Positions 1 through 7,843 of a stretch of 64,000 nt of DNA are shown here, in pieces. Positions within the stretch are counted from its first letter, which is position 1; the number at the start of each line of letters is the position of its first letter. Source of the stretch: Streptomyces xanthochromogenes (lineage in GTDB: Bacteria > Actinomycetota > Actinomycetes > Streptomycetales > Streptomycetaceae); assembly GCF_014650455.1 (NCBI RefSeq), contig NZ_BMUZ01000015.1, forward strand, positions 132,257 to 196,256, written 5' to 3'. The translations under genes and the position numbers were made by a program. Below the pieces are notes generated by a model, which was not told the origin of the DNA, searched no databases, and saw nothing but the letters and a program-made list of their open reading frames with translations.

Positions 1-587
1 GGCATGAAGTCGACGTTGTCGAGCCTCTGTTGGGCCCACAGGTCGGCGTCCTCGCGGGTCAGCGCGAGCAGCCGGTCGACGTGCCCGTAGTAGCGCTTGA
101 CCCGCCCGAACCGGGAGGACCTGCGGCACGCCTCGAACGACTCGTGGGTCATGCCGACGACCGTGACCGAGGACGTGTCGGCGAGCGCGACCCACTCCAT
201 CGCCCACACCTGCGTGACGATGACGACCGCGCCGGGCCGCGCCTGGCGGAACATGCGGGTGAGCTTGGCGGCCTGCTCCTGCATGCCCTCGGCGCGGGCG
301 GCGCGCCGGCGGCGGTCCGCCAGGTTCAGCTTGCCCTTGATGCCGTGCGCGCCGGGCACCGACGGCGGATGCACGTCGTACAGCGTCGTCGTGCCGTACG
401 GCAGGTCCGGGCCCAGCTCGAAGGGGTGACTGGGCGGGGTGATGCCGACCATGTGCACCAGGTTGCCGCGGTCGGCGAAGAGCCGGGCCATCTGGTGCGA
501 CCAGGTCGCCACGCCGCCGAGCTCGTTGACGGCGTTGGAGACGAAGAAGATGTCACGGCCGCCGCCCTTGGCGGTCTGCTCGGTCAC
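1..587 (-). CDS. GT4-like glycosyltransferase (3' part outside window)
   Basis: Only the N-terminal 195 codons are present; the gene runs off the left edge. The start is GTG at 587, with a GGGAG Shine-Dalgarno a few bases upstream, and it overlaps the stop of the TagF-like gene by four bases (GTGA), so the two are translationally coupled. The N-terminus contains NAVNELGGVATWSHQMA, the glycine-rich opening of GT-B fold family 4 glycosyltransferases, and later VVIVTQVWAMEWVALAD. By family it should transfer a sugar from a nucleotide donor at the cytoplasmic face of the membrane. Its partner suggests a step in making a cell-wall glycopolymer. Acceptor and sugar cannot be told from this fragment. 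Confidence 0.75.
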   Translation of the reverse strand, partial: MTEQTAKGGGRDIFFVSNAVNELGGVATWSHQMARLFADRGNLVHMVGITPPSHPFELGPDLPYGTTTLYDVHPPSVPGAHGIKGKLNLADRRRRAARAEGMQEQAAKLTRMFRQARPGAVVIVTQVWAMEWVALADTSSVTVVGMTHESFEACRRSSRFGRVKRYYGHVDRLLALTREDADLWAQQRLDNVDFM

Positions 588-3454
588 TTGCCGCTCCCGG
601 AGGTGAAGAACTTGGCGACGATCTGCTGGGCGGCGGTGCCCCGGTCGTACTCACCGAACTCGGCCGCGAAACGCTCCCGCGCCCCGGCGTACTCGGTGTC
701 CGCCGACTTGAGCTCCTCCACCGCCGCGAACAGCGCGGCCTCGGTGCCCACGACCGGCCCCGGCGCCTTCTCGCGCAGGTCGAAGTAGGTGCCGCGAGCC
801 TCGCCCGCGTACTCCTCGTAGTCGTACGTGAAGAAGATCATCGGGCGGTCGAGGAGGGTGTAGTCGAACATCAGCGACGAGTAGTCGGTGATCAGCGCGT
901 CGGCGAGGACGAGCAGCGGCGAGATGTCGTAGCCGCTGGACACGTCGATGACCTTGCCGCGCACCGACGGCGGCAGCACGACCTGGTTGAGGTAGTGCGA
1001 GCGGATCAGCAGCGTGTAGTCGTCACCGAAGCGCTCGGCGAATGCCTCGACGTCGAAGGGCAGCTCGAAGCGGCGCACCGCGCCCTGCGGCGTGGCCCGG
1101 AACGTCGGCGCGTACAGCAGGACCTTCTTCGCCGGGTCGATCTTCAGCTCGGCGGCCAGCGGGCCGCGCTCGCGCGAGCCGGACGCGCTCTCCTGCTCGC
1201 GCGCCTTGACCAGTTCGTCGTTGCGCGGGTAGCCGGCGCGCAGCAGCCGGTCCTCGCGCAGCCGGAAGCCGCGGGCGAGGGTGGCCACATCGTGCTCGGA
1301 GCGGACCAGGAAGTGGTCGAAGCGGTCCAGGCCCCGCTGCAGGCGCTCCCGCTCGGGGCGGCCGAGCACCTTCATCTGCGGCAGGTCGAAGCCCATCCGC
1401 TTCAGGGCGCTGCCGTGCCAGGTCTGGATGTAGGTGGTGCCCGGACGCTTGGTCAGGGACGCCGGGAAGCCCTGGTTGTCGATCCAGAACTCGGCCTGGG
1501 CCAGCGCCCGCAGATAGGCGTAGCTCCAGCGTCTGACCAGCGTGGCGTCCTTGGGGAAACCGGTGGGCTTGGCGCCCTCGTAGGACCAGACGGGCTCGAA
1601 GTCGATGCCCTGGCGGCGCATCTCGTCGTAGATCGCCTTCGGGCTGTCGCTGAACTGCTTGCCCATGTGGCTCTCGAAGACCACCAGACCCTTGCGGATC
1701 GGCAGCTTGGAGAGCACCTCGTGGTAGACGCGGACCTTGGTCTCGCCCGAGTTGAGGTCCTTCTTCATCCGGCGGGCCTTGCGCAGGCTCTTCTTGGCGA
1801 CCCCGGCGGCCTTGCTGCGCAGGGCCTCCTCGATGAGGCCCTGGGTGCGTACGGTCGCGGCGCCCGAGGCGGTCAGGACGTAACTCAGGTTGCCCTTCTT
1901 GGAGACCGACGGCTCGATGCGGTCGGAGACCAGACGGGTCAGACGGGGGCGGACGTGCAGCGGGTGCCCGGAGTTCACGTCGATGCTGCCGGCCGAGACG
2001 CGGGTGGAGACGGAGTCGCCGTCGATGTCCAGGTTGAGCCAGACGTCCCACACCACGTCGATGATGCCCAGCGGGCGCAGCTTGCGGGCGATGTCCGCCT
2101 CGGCCTTCCAGTCCAGCGTGCGCCCGCCGTGGGTCAGCGAGGTCAGCGGGAAGCGGAAGGACTGCAGGCTGGTGCGACGGGCCCGGAACTCCAGGGTGCC
2201 GGTCAGCTCGGCGCCGGCCTTGACGCGGCCGAGCGGGTTGACCACCGAGCCGCCGAGGCGCACCTTGCCCTGGCCGTCGTCGGCGTAGGAGGTGAGGCGG
2301 TTGCCCAGCGACAGCTTGTTCAGCGGGCGGGTGTGGTAGCCGGCCGCGGTGACGTCCAGGATGCGGGCGCCGTCCGGGTCGTCCAGGTGCTCGGCGCACC
2401 AGTAGATCCGGCCGTCCTTCTCCACCAGCGGCACGGTGAGCTTGCCGGGGGTGATGAGGGCGTCGGCCGCCGGCATCAGGTTCTTCCAGTCCTCCTTGCC
2501 CAGGAGGTAGGCGCAGATCGCCTGGATGGGCTGGACCTCGGCATAGGCCTGCGGGGAGATCGTCGCCAGATAGCTGTTGGCGAGCTCCGCGAACTCGTGC
2601 CGGTAGTCGTTGTCGAGCAGCGGAAGATCGCGCAGATGGAGCACCAGGTCGTGCTTGAGGAACTTGACGTCCTTGCGGAACTTCAGGTCCTCGTAGCCCT
2701 TCTCCTCCAGGAGCTCGTCGACCCGCCGGTGGATCTCCATGCGGTGCACGAAGTTGGCGATCTCGTGGCGCCGGTTGCTGATCGACTTCGCCGAGGAGTT
2801 CTCCACGACGTTCCACGAGTAGACGCGGTTGGGGATCAGCGTGATGCGCCGGGCGGCGACGTAGGCCTGCGCGGAGAACAGCAGGTCCTCGTAATGGATG
2901 CCGACCGGGAAGGACAGACCCTGGTCGAGCAGGAACTCACGCCGGTAGCACTTGTTGGTGGAGAGGGTGTCGAAGACCAGCAGGTCCGGCATCTCGGTGA
3001 TCGACTCAAGCGTGCGGGTCGTCGAGTAGATCCACGGGTACCAGTCGACGGTCTTGCCGTGCCGGCTGTCCACGTAGACGCGCACACACATGCCGGAGAC
3101 GAGGTCGGCGCCGGTGCGCTCGGCCGCGGCGACCATGTTCCGGCAGGCGTTCTCCTCCAGGACGTCGTCGCTGTCGAGGAATATTACGTACGTGCCAAGC
3201 GCCTCGGAGATGCCGTGGTTACGGGGTGCCCCGCAGCCACCGCTGTTCTGCGGCAGCTGGAATGCCCGCACCCGTCCCGGGTTCGCGGCCTGGAGCTCCT
3301 GGGCGATCTCGTAGGAGCGGTCCTTGCTGCAGTCGTCGACGATCAGGACCTCGACGCTCTTATGCGTCTGGTCCAGGACAGACTGGACGGCCGTCGGCAG
3401 TCGATCGGCATCGTTGTAGACGATGACGATCACGGAGACGTCAGGCACTGGCAC
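584..3454 (-). CDS. Bifunctional GT2 glycosyltransferase / TagF-like polyol-phosphate polymerase
   Basis: The 956-aa protein has two catalytic modules. Residues 1 to about 240 are a GT2 domain (VSVIVIVYND start, IVDD near 39, DSDD at 94-97). The last ~400 residues are a CDP-glycerol glycerophosphotransferase domain (PF04464) with TWHGSALKRMGFD near 690 and ITDYSSLMFDY near 857. The middle ~300 residues look like a beta-rich linker. TagF-type enzymes polymerise glycerol- or ribitol-phosphate chains of wall teichoic acid at the inner membrane face; TagF homologues in Streptomyces have been tied to sporulation. The start is GTG at 3454; an ATG just upstream runs straight into TGA. It is upstream of and overlaps the GT4 gene. 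Exact polymer unit unknown. Confidence 0.85.
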   Translation of the reverse strand: MPVPDVSVIVIVYNDADRLPTAVQSVLDQTHKSVEVLIVDDCSKDRSYEIAQELQAANPGRVRAFQLPQNSGGCGAPRNHGISEALGTYVIFLDSDDVLEENACRNMVAAAERTGADLVSGMCVRVYVDSRHGKTVDWYPWIYSTTRTLESITEMPDLLVFDTLSTNKCYRREFLLDQGLSFPVGIHYEDLLFSAQAYVAARRITLIPNRVYSWNVVENSSAKSISNRRHEIANFVHRMEIHRRVDELLEEKGYEDLKFRKDVKFLKHDLVLHLRDLPLLDNDYRHEFAELANSYLATISPQAYAEVQPIQAICAYLLGKEDWKNLMPAADALITPGKLTVPLVEKDGRIYWCAEHLDDPDGARILDVTAAGYHTRPLNKLSLGNRLTSYADDGQGKVRLGGSVVNPLGRVKAGAELTGTLEFRARRTSLQSFRFPLTSLTHGGRTLDWKAEADIARKLRPLGIIDVVWDVWLNLDIDGDSVSTRVSAGSIDVNSGHPLHVRPRLTRLVSDRIEPSVSKKGNLSYVLTASGAATVRTQGLIEEALRSKAAGVAKKSLRKARRMKKDLNSGETKVRVYHEVLSKLPIRKGLVVFESHMGKQFSDSPKAIYDEMRRQGIDFEPVWSYEGAKPTGFPKDATLVRRWSYAYLRALAQAEFWIDNQGFPASLTKRPGTTYIQTWHGSALKRMGFDLPQMKVLGRPERERLQRGLDRFDHFLVRSEHDVATLARGFRLREDRLLRAGYPRNDELVKAREQESASGSRERGPLAAELKIDPAKKVLLYAPTFRATPQGAVRRFELPFDVEAFAERFGDDYTLLIRSHYLNQVVLPPSVRGKVIDVSSGYDISPLLVLADALITDYSSLMFDYTLLDRPMIFFTYDYEEYAGEARGTYFDLREKAPGPVVGTEAALFAAVEELKSADTEYAGARERFAAEFGEYDRGTAAQQIVAKFFTSGSGK

Positions 3455-3761
3455 CTCAATCCATTTGTGCTAATGGCATGCGGTTCAACGCTACCTGGTA
3501 TCCATCGCCCTCCCGGCAGCCGCCCGGGCGCGACCGTCGCCCGTTCGCGGGGCGGGCGCACCGGGACCCGCCGCTGCTTCGTTACGCAACTGTGAAAGAG
3601 GACCGGGCAACCAATGAGGCCCGGCGGCCATCTCCGGAGAAGGTGGTGCCAGGGGCGCACCTCCGCCGGGAACGTCATACTTCTCCTGGACCCTGTCCAT
3701 GGCCGCCCAGGCCGGACATCGCGGGCGAAGCGGACACAGAGCGAGTGAGCGAGAAGGCACG
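3455..3761. other. Divergent intergenic region
   Basis: About 300 bp between the TagF-like gene (minus) and the YfhO operon (plus). It must hold the promoters for both. I see no convincing -35/-10 pair, no terminator and no real small gene; the open frames here lack ribosome sites and mirror GC skew. Confidence 0.5.
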
Positions 3762-6353
3762 GTGCTGAAAACCTCCCCCGCGGAACAGGCGGCGACGGCC
3801 GAACGGGGCAGTCGGCCCCGCCCGAAGTTCCTCGGAGCGCAGACGGTCGCCGCCACCCTGTCGGCCGTGATCTCCATGGGCGCCTACTGCCTGGCGATGG
3901 CGGTGCACGGCACCTACCCGTTCGGCTCGCGCTCGCGGGCCGTCAACGACCTCGGCAACCAGTTCGTGCCGTTCCACGCACACCTGTGGGACCTGATGCA
4001 CGGCACCGCCTCCGGGGACCTCGTCTTCAACTGGGGCAGCGGCTTCGGCGTCCCCTTCCTCGGGGACTTCTTCACCTACCTCATGAACCCCTTCTCCTGG
4101 CTCGTCGGGCTGTTCCCGCGTGACCAAGTGGAGATACCGGTCTTCCTGGTCACGCTGCTCAGCGTCGGCCTCGCCGCGTTCCTGATGACCGTCTTCCTCG
4201 GCCGGCTGCGCCCCGGCTCGCCCTGGCTGCGCGGACTGCTCTCGGTCGGCTACGCGGTCAGCGCCTGGATGATCTCCGACGGTTTCTCCGACCCCATGTG
4301 GATGTGGGGCCTCGCCGCCTTCCCGATGCTCGGCATCGCCTCCGACTGGTGCCTGCGCGGCCGCCACTGGATCCTCGGCACCCTGCTCGTCTTCGCCGCC
4401 TGGGCCGGCAACTTCTACATCGCCGCGATGGCCACCATCGGCATGGGCCTGGTCCTCGTCGTCCGCCTGGTCCTGGAGGACACCCCGCTCCGAGAGCGCC
4501 TGAACGCGCTGGTGCGGGCCGCCACGATGACGGCCACGGGCCTGCTGCTCGCGGCCCCCGTCCTCACCGTCGGCCTCAAGGCGAGCAAGCTGTCCCAGCC
4601 CGCCCCGGACGCCACCTACAAGGGCCCGCCCGGCGCCGCCGACTACCTCGCGCACCTGCTGCCCGGCGGCCTGCACGGCAACGCGCCGCAGATCTCGGTC
4701 GGCCTGCTCCCGCTGCTCCTCGTCCTCGCCTTCCCCTTCATGCGCCGGGTGCCCGCCAAGGAGCGCATCGCCTGGTGCGTCCTGCTCGTCCTGGTCGCCC
4801 TCTCCTACATCTGGGCACCGACGATCCTGCTCTGGCACGGCCTGGCCATGCCCAACGGCAGTCCCTACCGCGCCTCCATCGCGCTCACCGCGATGCTGGT
4901 GATCGTCTCCTGGCTCGCGCTGTCCCGCCGCCCGCGCCCCCTGGAGCTCCTGTTCGGCGCCGCGGTCACCGCCGTCGTCGTGGCCTTCGGCGCCCGCAGC
5001 CCCTACGTCTCGCACGGCACCTGGATCCTGACCGTCGGCGGGGGGCTGCTCGCCCTGGTCCTGCTGCTCCTCCTGTACCGCTTCCGCGGGCAGCGCCCGA
5101 TGCGGGTCGCCCTCACCGGCGCGCTCGCCTGCACGGTGTTCCTGTCCACCGCGTACACCGTCTTCTCGGTCACCGCGATCCGCGACAGCAGCGAGTGGTG
5201 GCAGCCCAAGCGGACCCTGGACGCCCGCTCGCTCGCCGCCCACGACGCCGTCCGGGCCCACGACGACTGGCCGGCCACCCGCAGCGAGCCCGGCCCGCAC
5301 GAGTTCGCCAACAACGACCCGCTGCTCCTCGGCGGCCAGGGCGGCTCGTACTACAGCAGTTACGTCCCGGCGAAGACCGCCGAAGCCCTGCACGCGCTCG
5401 GCGCCGGCTGGTACATACAGGGCCGCCACACCCTCGCCTTCACCGACCCGGTCGGCCGCGCGATCATGGGCGTCGGCAGCTATCTGGACTGGGCCAAGAA
5501 CCGCAACGGCTTCACCCAGCACTCGGTCGCCGCCCCGCCGGTGGTCACGCTGCGCCCGGGCACCGCGAGCGACGCCGGGGCCCATGACGCCTCGGTCTTC
5601 GCCCGCCAGGAGCGCGTGCTCGGCACCCCCGTCTACGACGTGCCCGCCCTCACCCCCGCCGGCGGCCCCCCGGCGACCGCCGCGCCGAACGGCGACCTGC
5701 ACCTGCCCGGCAACGAGACCGGCTCCAAGTGGACGTCGTTCAGCGCCAGTTGCACCCCCGGCACCGAGGCCTACTGGTACGGCCCCTGGTACACGGGCAG
5801 CATCCAGGCCTTCGGCAGGACCGTAGAGCAGCACGGCCGCTACAACATGACCAGCAACACCCTGCTGCCGCTCGGCACCGTCCCGGCGAGCGGCAGGTTC
5901 ACCGTCGCGTTGGGCACCCACAAGGCCCAGGACATCCCGAAGTTCCCCATCGGGTGCCTCAGCCGTGCCAAGCTCGGCGCCGCGGTCGACCACCTCAAGG
6001 CCACTGGACCCCAGAAGGTCACGGCCGGCGGTCACAGCATCGCCGCCACCTTCCCCAAGGGCACCACCGGCACCGCCGTCATCGCCGCTCCGGCCGTCAC
6101 CGGCTGGCAGTGCTCGGTCGACGGCGGCCCGGCGCGCGCCCCCGGTACTCTGGGCGGGCTGATGGCGGTGAACCTCGGCGACGGCGGCTCCCGCCTCTCG
6201 TGCTCCTTCCAGACCCCTGGACTCAAGCCGGGACTCCTGGCGAGCGGACTGGCCCTGGTGGCCCTGCTCGCCGTCGGAGTCGGCGGCGCGGTCCGCACCC
6301 GCACCAGGTCCTCCCGCACTCCCTCCCCGTCTTCTGCCAACGGAAAGCACTGA
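3762..6353 (+). CDS. YfhO-family multi-pass membrane protein
   Basis: The 863-aa integral membrane protein has about a dozen hydrophobic segments between residues 20 and 470, then a large extracytoplasmic C-terminal part and a last membrane span (about 815-840). The pattern and length fit YfhO, a GT-C-like protein that in Bacillus subtilis uses a lipid-linked sugar to glycosylate lipoteichoic acid. The start chosen is GTG at 3762, preceded by GAGAAGG at 3751-3757; a longer frame to ATG 3699 has no ribosome site and a non-hydrophobic, Arg-rich extension. It is first in an operon with a GtrB-like and a GtrA-like gene, each overlapping the next by one base. The acceptor is probably the wall polymer made by the divergent TagF system (inference). 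Confidence 0.8.
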   Translation: MLKTSPAEQAATAERGSRPRPKFLGAQTVAATLSAVISMGAYCLAMAVHGTYPFGSRSRAVNDLGNQFVPFHAHLWDLMHGTASGDLVFNWGSGFGVPFLGDFFTYLMNPFSWLVGLFPRDQVEIPVFLVTLLSVGLAAFLMTVFLGRLRPGSPWLRGLLSVGYAVSAWMISDGFSDPMWMWGLAAFPMLGIASDWCLRGRHWILGTLLVFAAWAGNFYIAAMATIGMGLVLVVRLVLEDTPLRERLNALVRAATMTATGLLLAAPVLTVGLKASKLSQPAPDATYKGPPGAADYLAHLLPGGLHGNAPQISVGLLPLLLVLAFPFMRRVPAKERIAWCVLLVLVALSYIWAPTILLWHGLAMPNGSPYRASIALTAMLVIVSWLALSRRPRPLELLFGAAVTAVVVAFGARSPYVSHGTWILTVGGGLLALVLLLLLYRFRGQRPMRVALTGALACTVFLSTAYTVFSVTAIRDSSEWWQPKRTLDARSLAAHDAVRAHDDWPATRSEPGPHEFANNDPLLLGGQGGSYYSSYVPAKTAEALHALGAGWYIQGRHTLAFTDPVGRAIMGVGSYLDWAKNRNGFTQHSVAAPPVVTLRPGTASDAGAHDASVFARQERVLGTPVYDVPALTPAGGPPATAAPNGDLHLPGNETGSKWTSFSASCTPGTEAYWYGPWYTGSIQAFGRTVEQHGRYNMTSNTLLPLGTVPASGRFTVALGTHKAQDIPKFPIGCLSRAKLGAAVDHLKATGPQKVTAGGHSIAATFPKGTTGTAVIAAPAVTGWQCSVDGGPARAPGTLGGLMAVNLGDGGSRLSCSFQTPGLKPGLLASGLALVALLAVGVGGAVRTRTRSSRTPSPSSANGKH

Positions 6354-7345
6354 TGATGAAGCTGTCGGTCGTCGTCCCCTGTTACAACGAAGAAGCGGTC
6401 ATCGACCAATTCGACGCCAAGACCCGCAGCGTGCTCGACACCCTCCCGATCGAGTACGAGATCTGCTACGTGGACGACGGCAGCCGGGACAAAACGCTCC
6501 TGCACCTGCGAGCCCTGGCCGACCGCCATCCGGACGCCACCCGTTACGTCTCCTTCAGCCGCAACTTCGGCAAGGAGGCCGGCATGCTCGCGGGGCTGCG
6601 CGAGGCCACCGGGGACGCCGTGGTCATCATGGACGCCGACCTCCAGCACCCGCCGGAGCTCATCGGGCAGATGCTGGAGCTCTACCAGCTGGGCCACGAC
6701 CAGATCATCGCCCGCCGCACCCGCGAGGGCGACAAGAAGGTCCGCTCCGCCCTGAGCCGCATCTACTACCGCGCGGTCAACAAGTGGGTCGACGTCGAAC
6801 TCACCGACGGCGTGGGCGACTTCCGCATGCTGTCGCGCCCCGCCGTGGACGCACTGCTCTCGCTGGGCGAGTACAACCGCTTCTCCAAGGGCCTGTTCTC
6901 CTGGATCGGTTTCGACACCGTCACCTTCGACTACCAGAACGCCCAGCGCGAGGCCGGCGAGACCAAGTGGAAGTTCGGCTCGCTGCTGAACTACGGCATG
7001 GACGGCCTGATCTCGTTCAACAACAAGCCGCTGCGGCTCGCGATCTGGCTCGGCGTCCTGCTCGCCGGCGTCGGCGCGGCCTACGCCCTGTGGATCACCG
7101 TCGCCGCCATCGCCTACGGCGTGAGCACCCCGGGCTATGTCACCCTCGTCGCGATCATCGTCGGCCTCGGCGGCGTCCAGATGATGATGCTGGGCCTGAT
7201 CGGCGAGTACATCGGCCGCATCTACTACGAGACCAAGCGACGCCCGCACTTCCTGGTCAAGGAGGCGCACGGCTTCCCGGGCAAGCCCGAGGGCGTCGAG
7301 CGCCGCGTGGTGTACCGCAACGAGCCGCAGCACAAGGTGGTCTGA
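6353..7345 (+). CDS. GtrB/CsbB-like polyprenyl-phosphate glycosyltransferase
   Basis: The 330-aa protein is a GT2 enzyme: KLSVVVPCYNEE at the N-terminus, DDGSRDKT, MDADLQHPPEL (the DxD donor site plus the QHPPEL motif of the dolichyl-phosphate-mannose synthase group) and two C-terminal membrane helices (about 225-247 and 258-282). Enzymes of this type load one sugar onto undecaprenyl phosphate. The start ATG at 6353 overlaps the last base of the YfhO stop; GGAAAG lies just upstream. A second ATG at 6356 would remove one residue. Placement between YfhO and GtrA genes matches the loading step of a three-component glycosylation system. Confidence 0.85.
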   Translation: MMKLSVVVPCYNEEAVIDQFDAKTRSVLDTLPIEYEICYVDDGSRDKTLLHLRALADRHPDATRYVSFSRNFGKEAGMLAGLREATGDAVVIMDADLQHPPELIGQMLELYQLGHDQIIARRTREGDKKVRSALSRIYYRAVNKWVDVELTDGVGDFRMLSRPAVDALLSLGEYNRFSKGLFSWIGFDTVTFDYQNAQREAGETKWKFGSLLNYGMDGLISFNNKPLRLAIWLGVLLAGVGAAYALWITVAAIAYGVSTPGYVTLVAIIVGLGGVQMMMLGLIGEYIGRIYYETKRRPHFLVKEAHGFPGKPEGVERRVVYRNEPQHKVV

Positions 7346-7773
7346 TGCCAAGTCAGCTCGGGCAGGTGATCAGGTTCGGCTTCGTCGGCGGAGTCAACAC
7401 CTGCACCTTCTACGCCTTCTACTGGCCGCTGCTGCACCTGGCGAAGCTGCCGTACTTCGTCGCGTACACCATCGCCTTCCTGCTCAGCATGGTCGGCTCG
7501 TTCTTCCTCAACACCTACTTCACCTACCGCACCAAGCCGAGCTGGAAGAAGTTCCTGCTCTTCCCGCTCACCAACGTCACCAACTTCGTGGTGCAGAGCG
7601 CCGGTCTGTTCGCCCTGGTGCACTGGGTCGGGATGAACAAGACGATCGCCCCGCTGGTCGCCGCCGTGGTGGCGATCCCGTTCACCTACGTGCTGTCCCG
7701 CCGGATTCTGGTGCCGCGCCACCAGGAGGCGGGGGAGCCGGACCCGGTCGAGCCGAAGATCCCGGTCAAGTAG
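7345..7773 (+). CDS. GtrA-family membrane protein (putative lipid-linked sugar flippase)
   Basis: The 142-aa protein has four predicted membrane segments. The FGFVGGVNT start and FFLNTYFTYR in the middle are typical of PF04138 (GtrA/GtcA). The family is thought to move polyprenyl-phosphate sugars across the membrane. The start ATG at 7345 overlaps the previous stop (TGATG). It is the last gene of the operon and is followed by a strong hairpin at 7797-7833. Confidence 0.85.
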   Translation: MPSQLGQVIRFGFVGGVNTCTFYAFYWPLLHLAKLPYFVAYTIAFLLSMVGSFFLNTYFTYRTKPSWKKFLLFPLTNVTNFVVQSAGLFALVHWVGMNKTIAPLVAAVVAIPFTYVLSRRILVPRHQEAGEPDPVEPKIPVK

Positions 7774-7796
7774 CGGACGTACACCGGGGGAACGAC

Positions 7797-7833
7797 AGGA
7801 GGGGCGGCCACCGGACCGGTGGCCGCCCCTCCT
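7797..7833. terminator. Bidirectional terminator hairpin
   Basis: A perfect 18-nt inverted repeat (7797-7814 and 7816-7833, one-base centre) with stem sequence AGGAGGGGCGGCCACCGG. It lies between convergent genes, so it can end transcription from both sides. Confidence 0.85.
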
Positions 7834-7843
7834 CGCGCGCTCG

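Noticed and set aside
995..3595. Large plus-strand open frame opposite the GT2-TagF gene
   Set aside because: It mirrors the real gene through GC skew, has no domain motif and no ribosome site.
3675..6350. 891-codon minus-strand frame opposite the YfhO gene
   Set aside because: Composition is Gly/Ala/Glu/Arg shadow sequence; the YfhO frame has the membrane pattern and codon bias.
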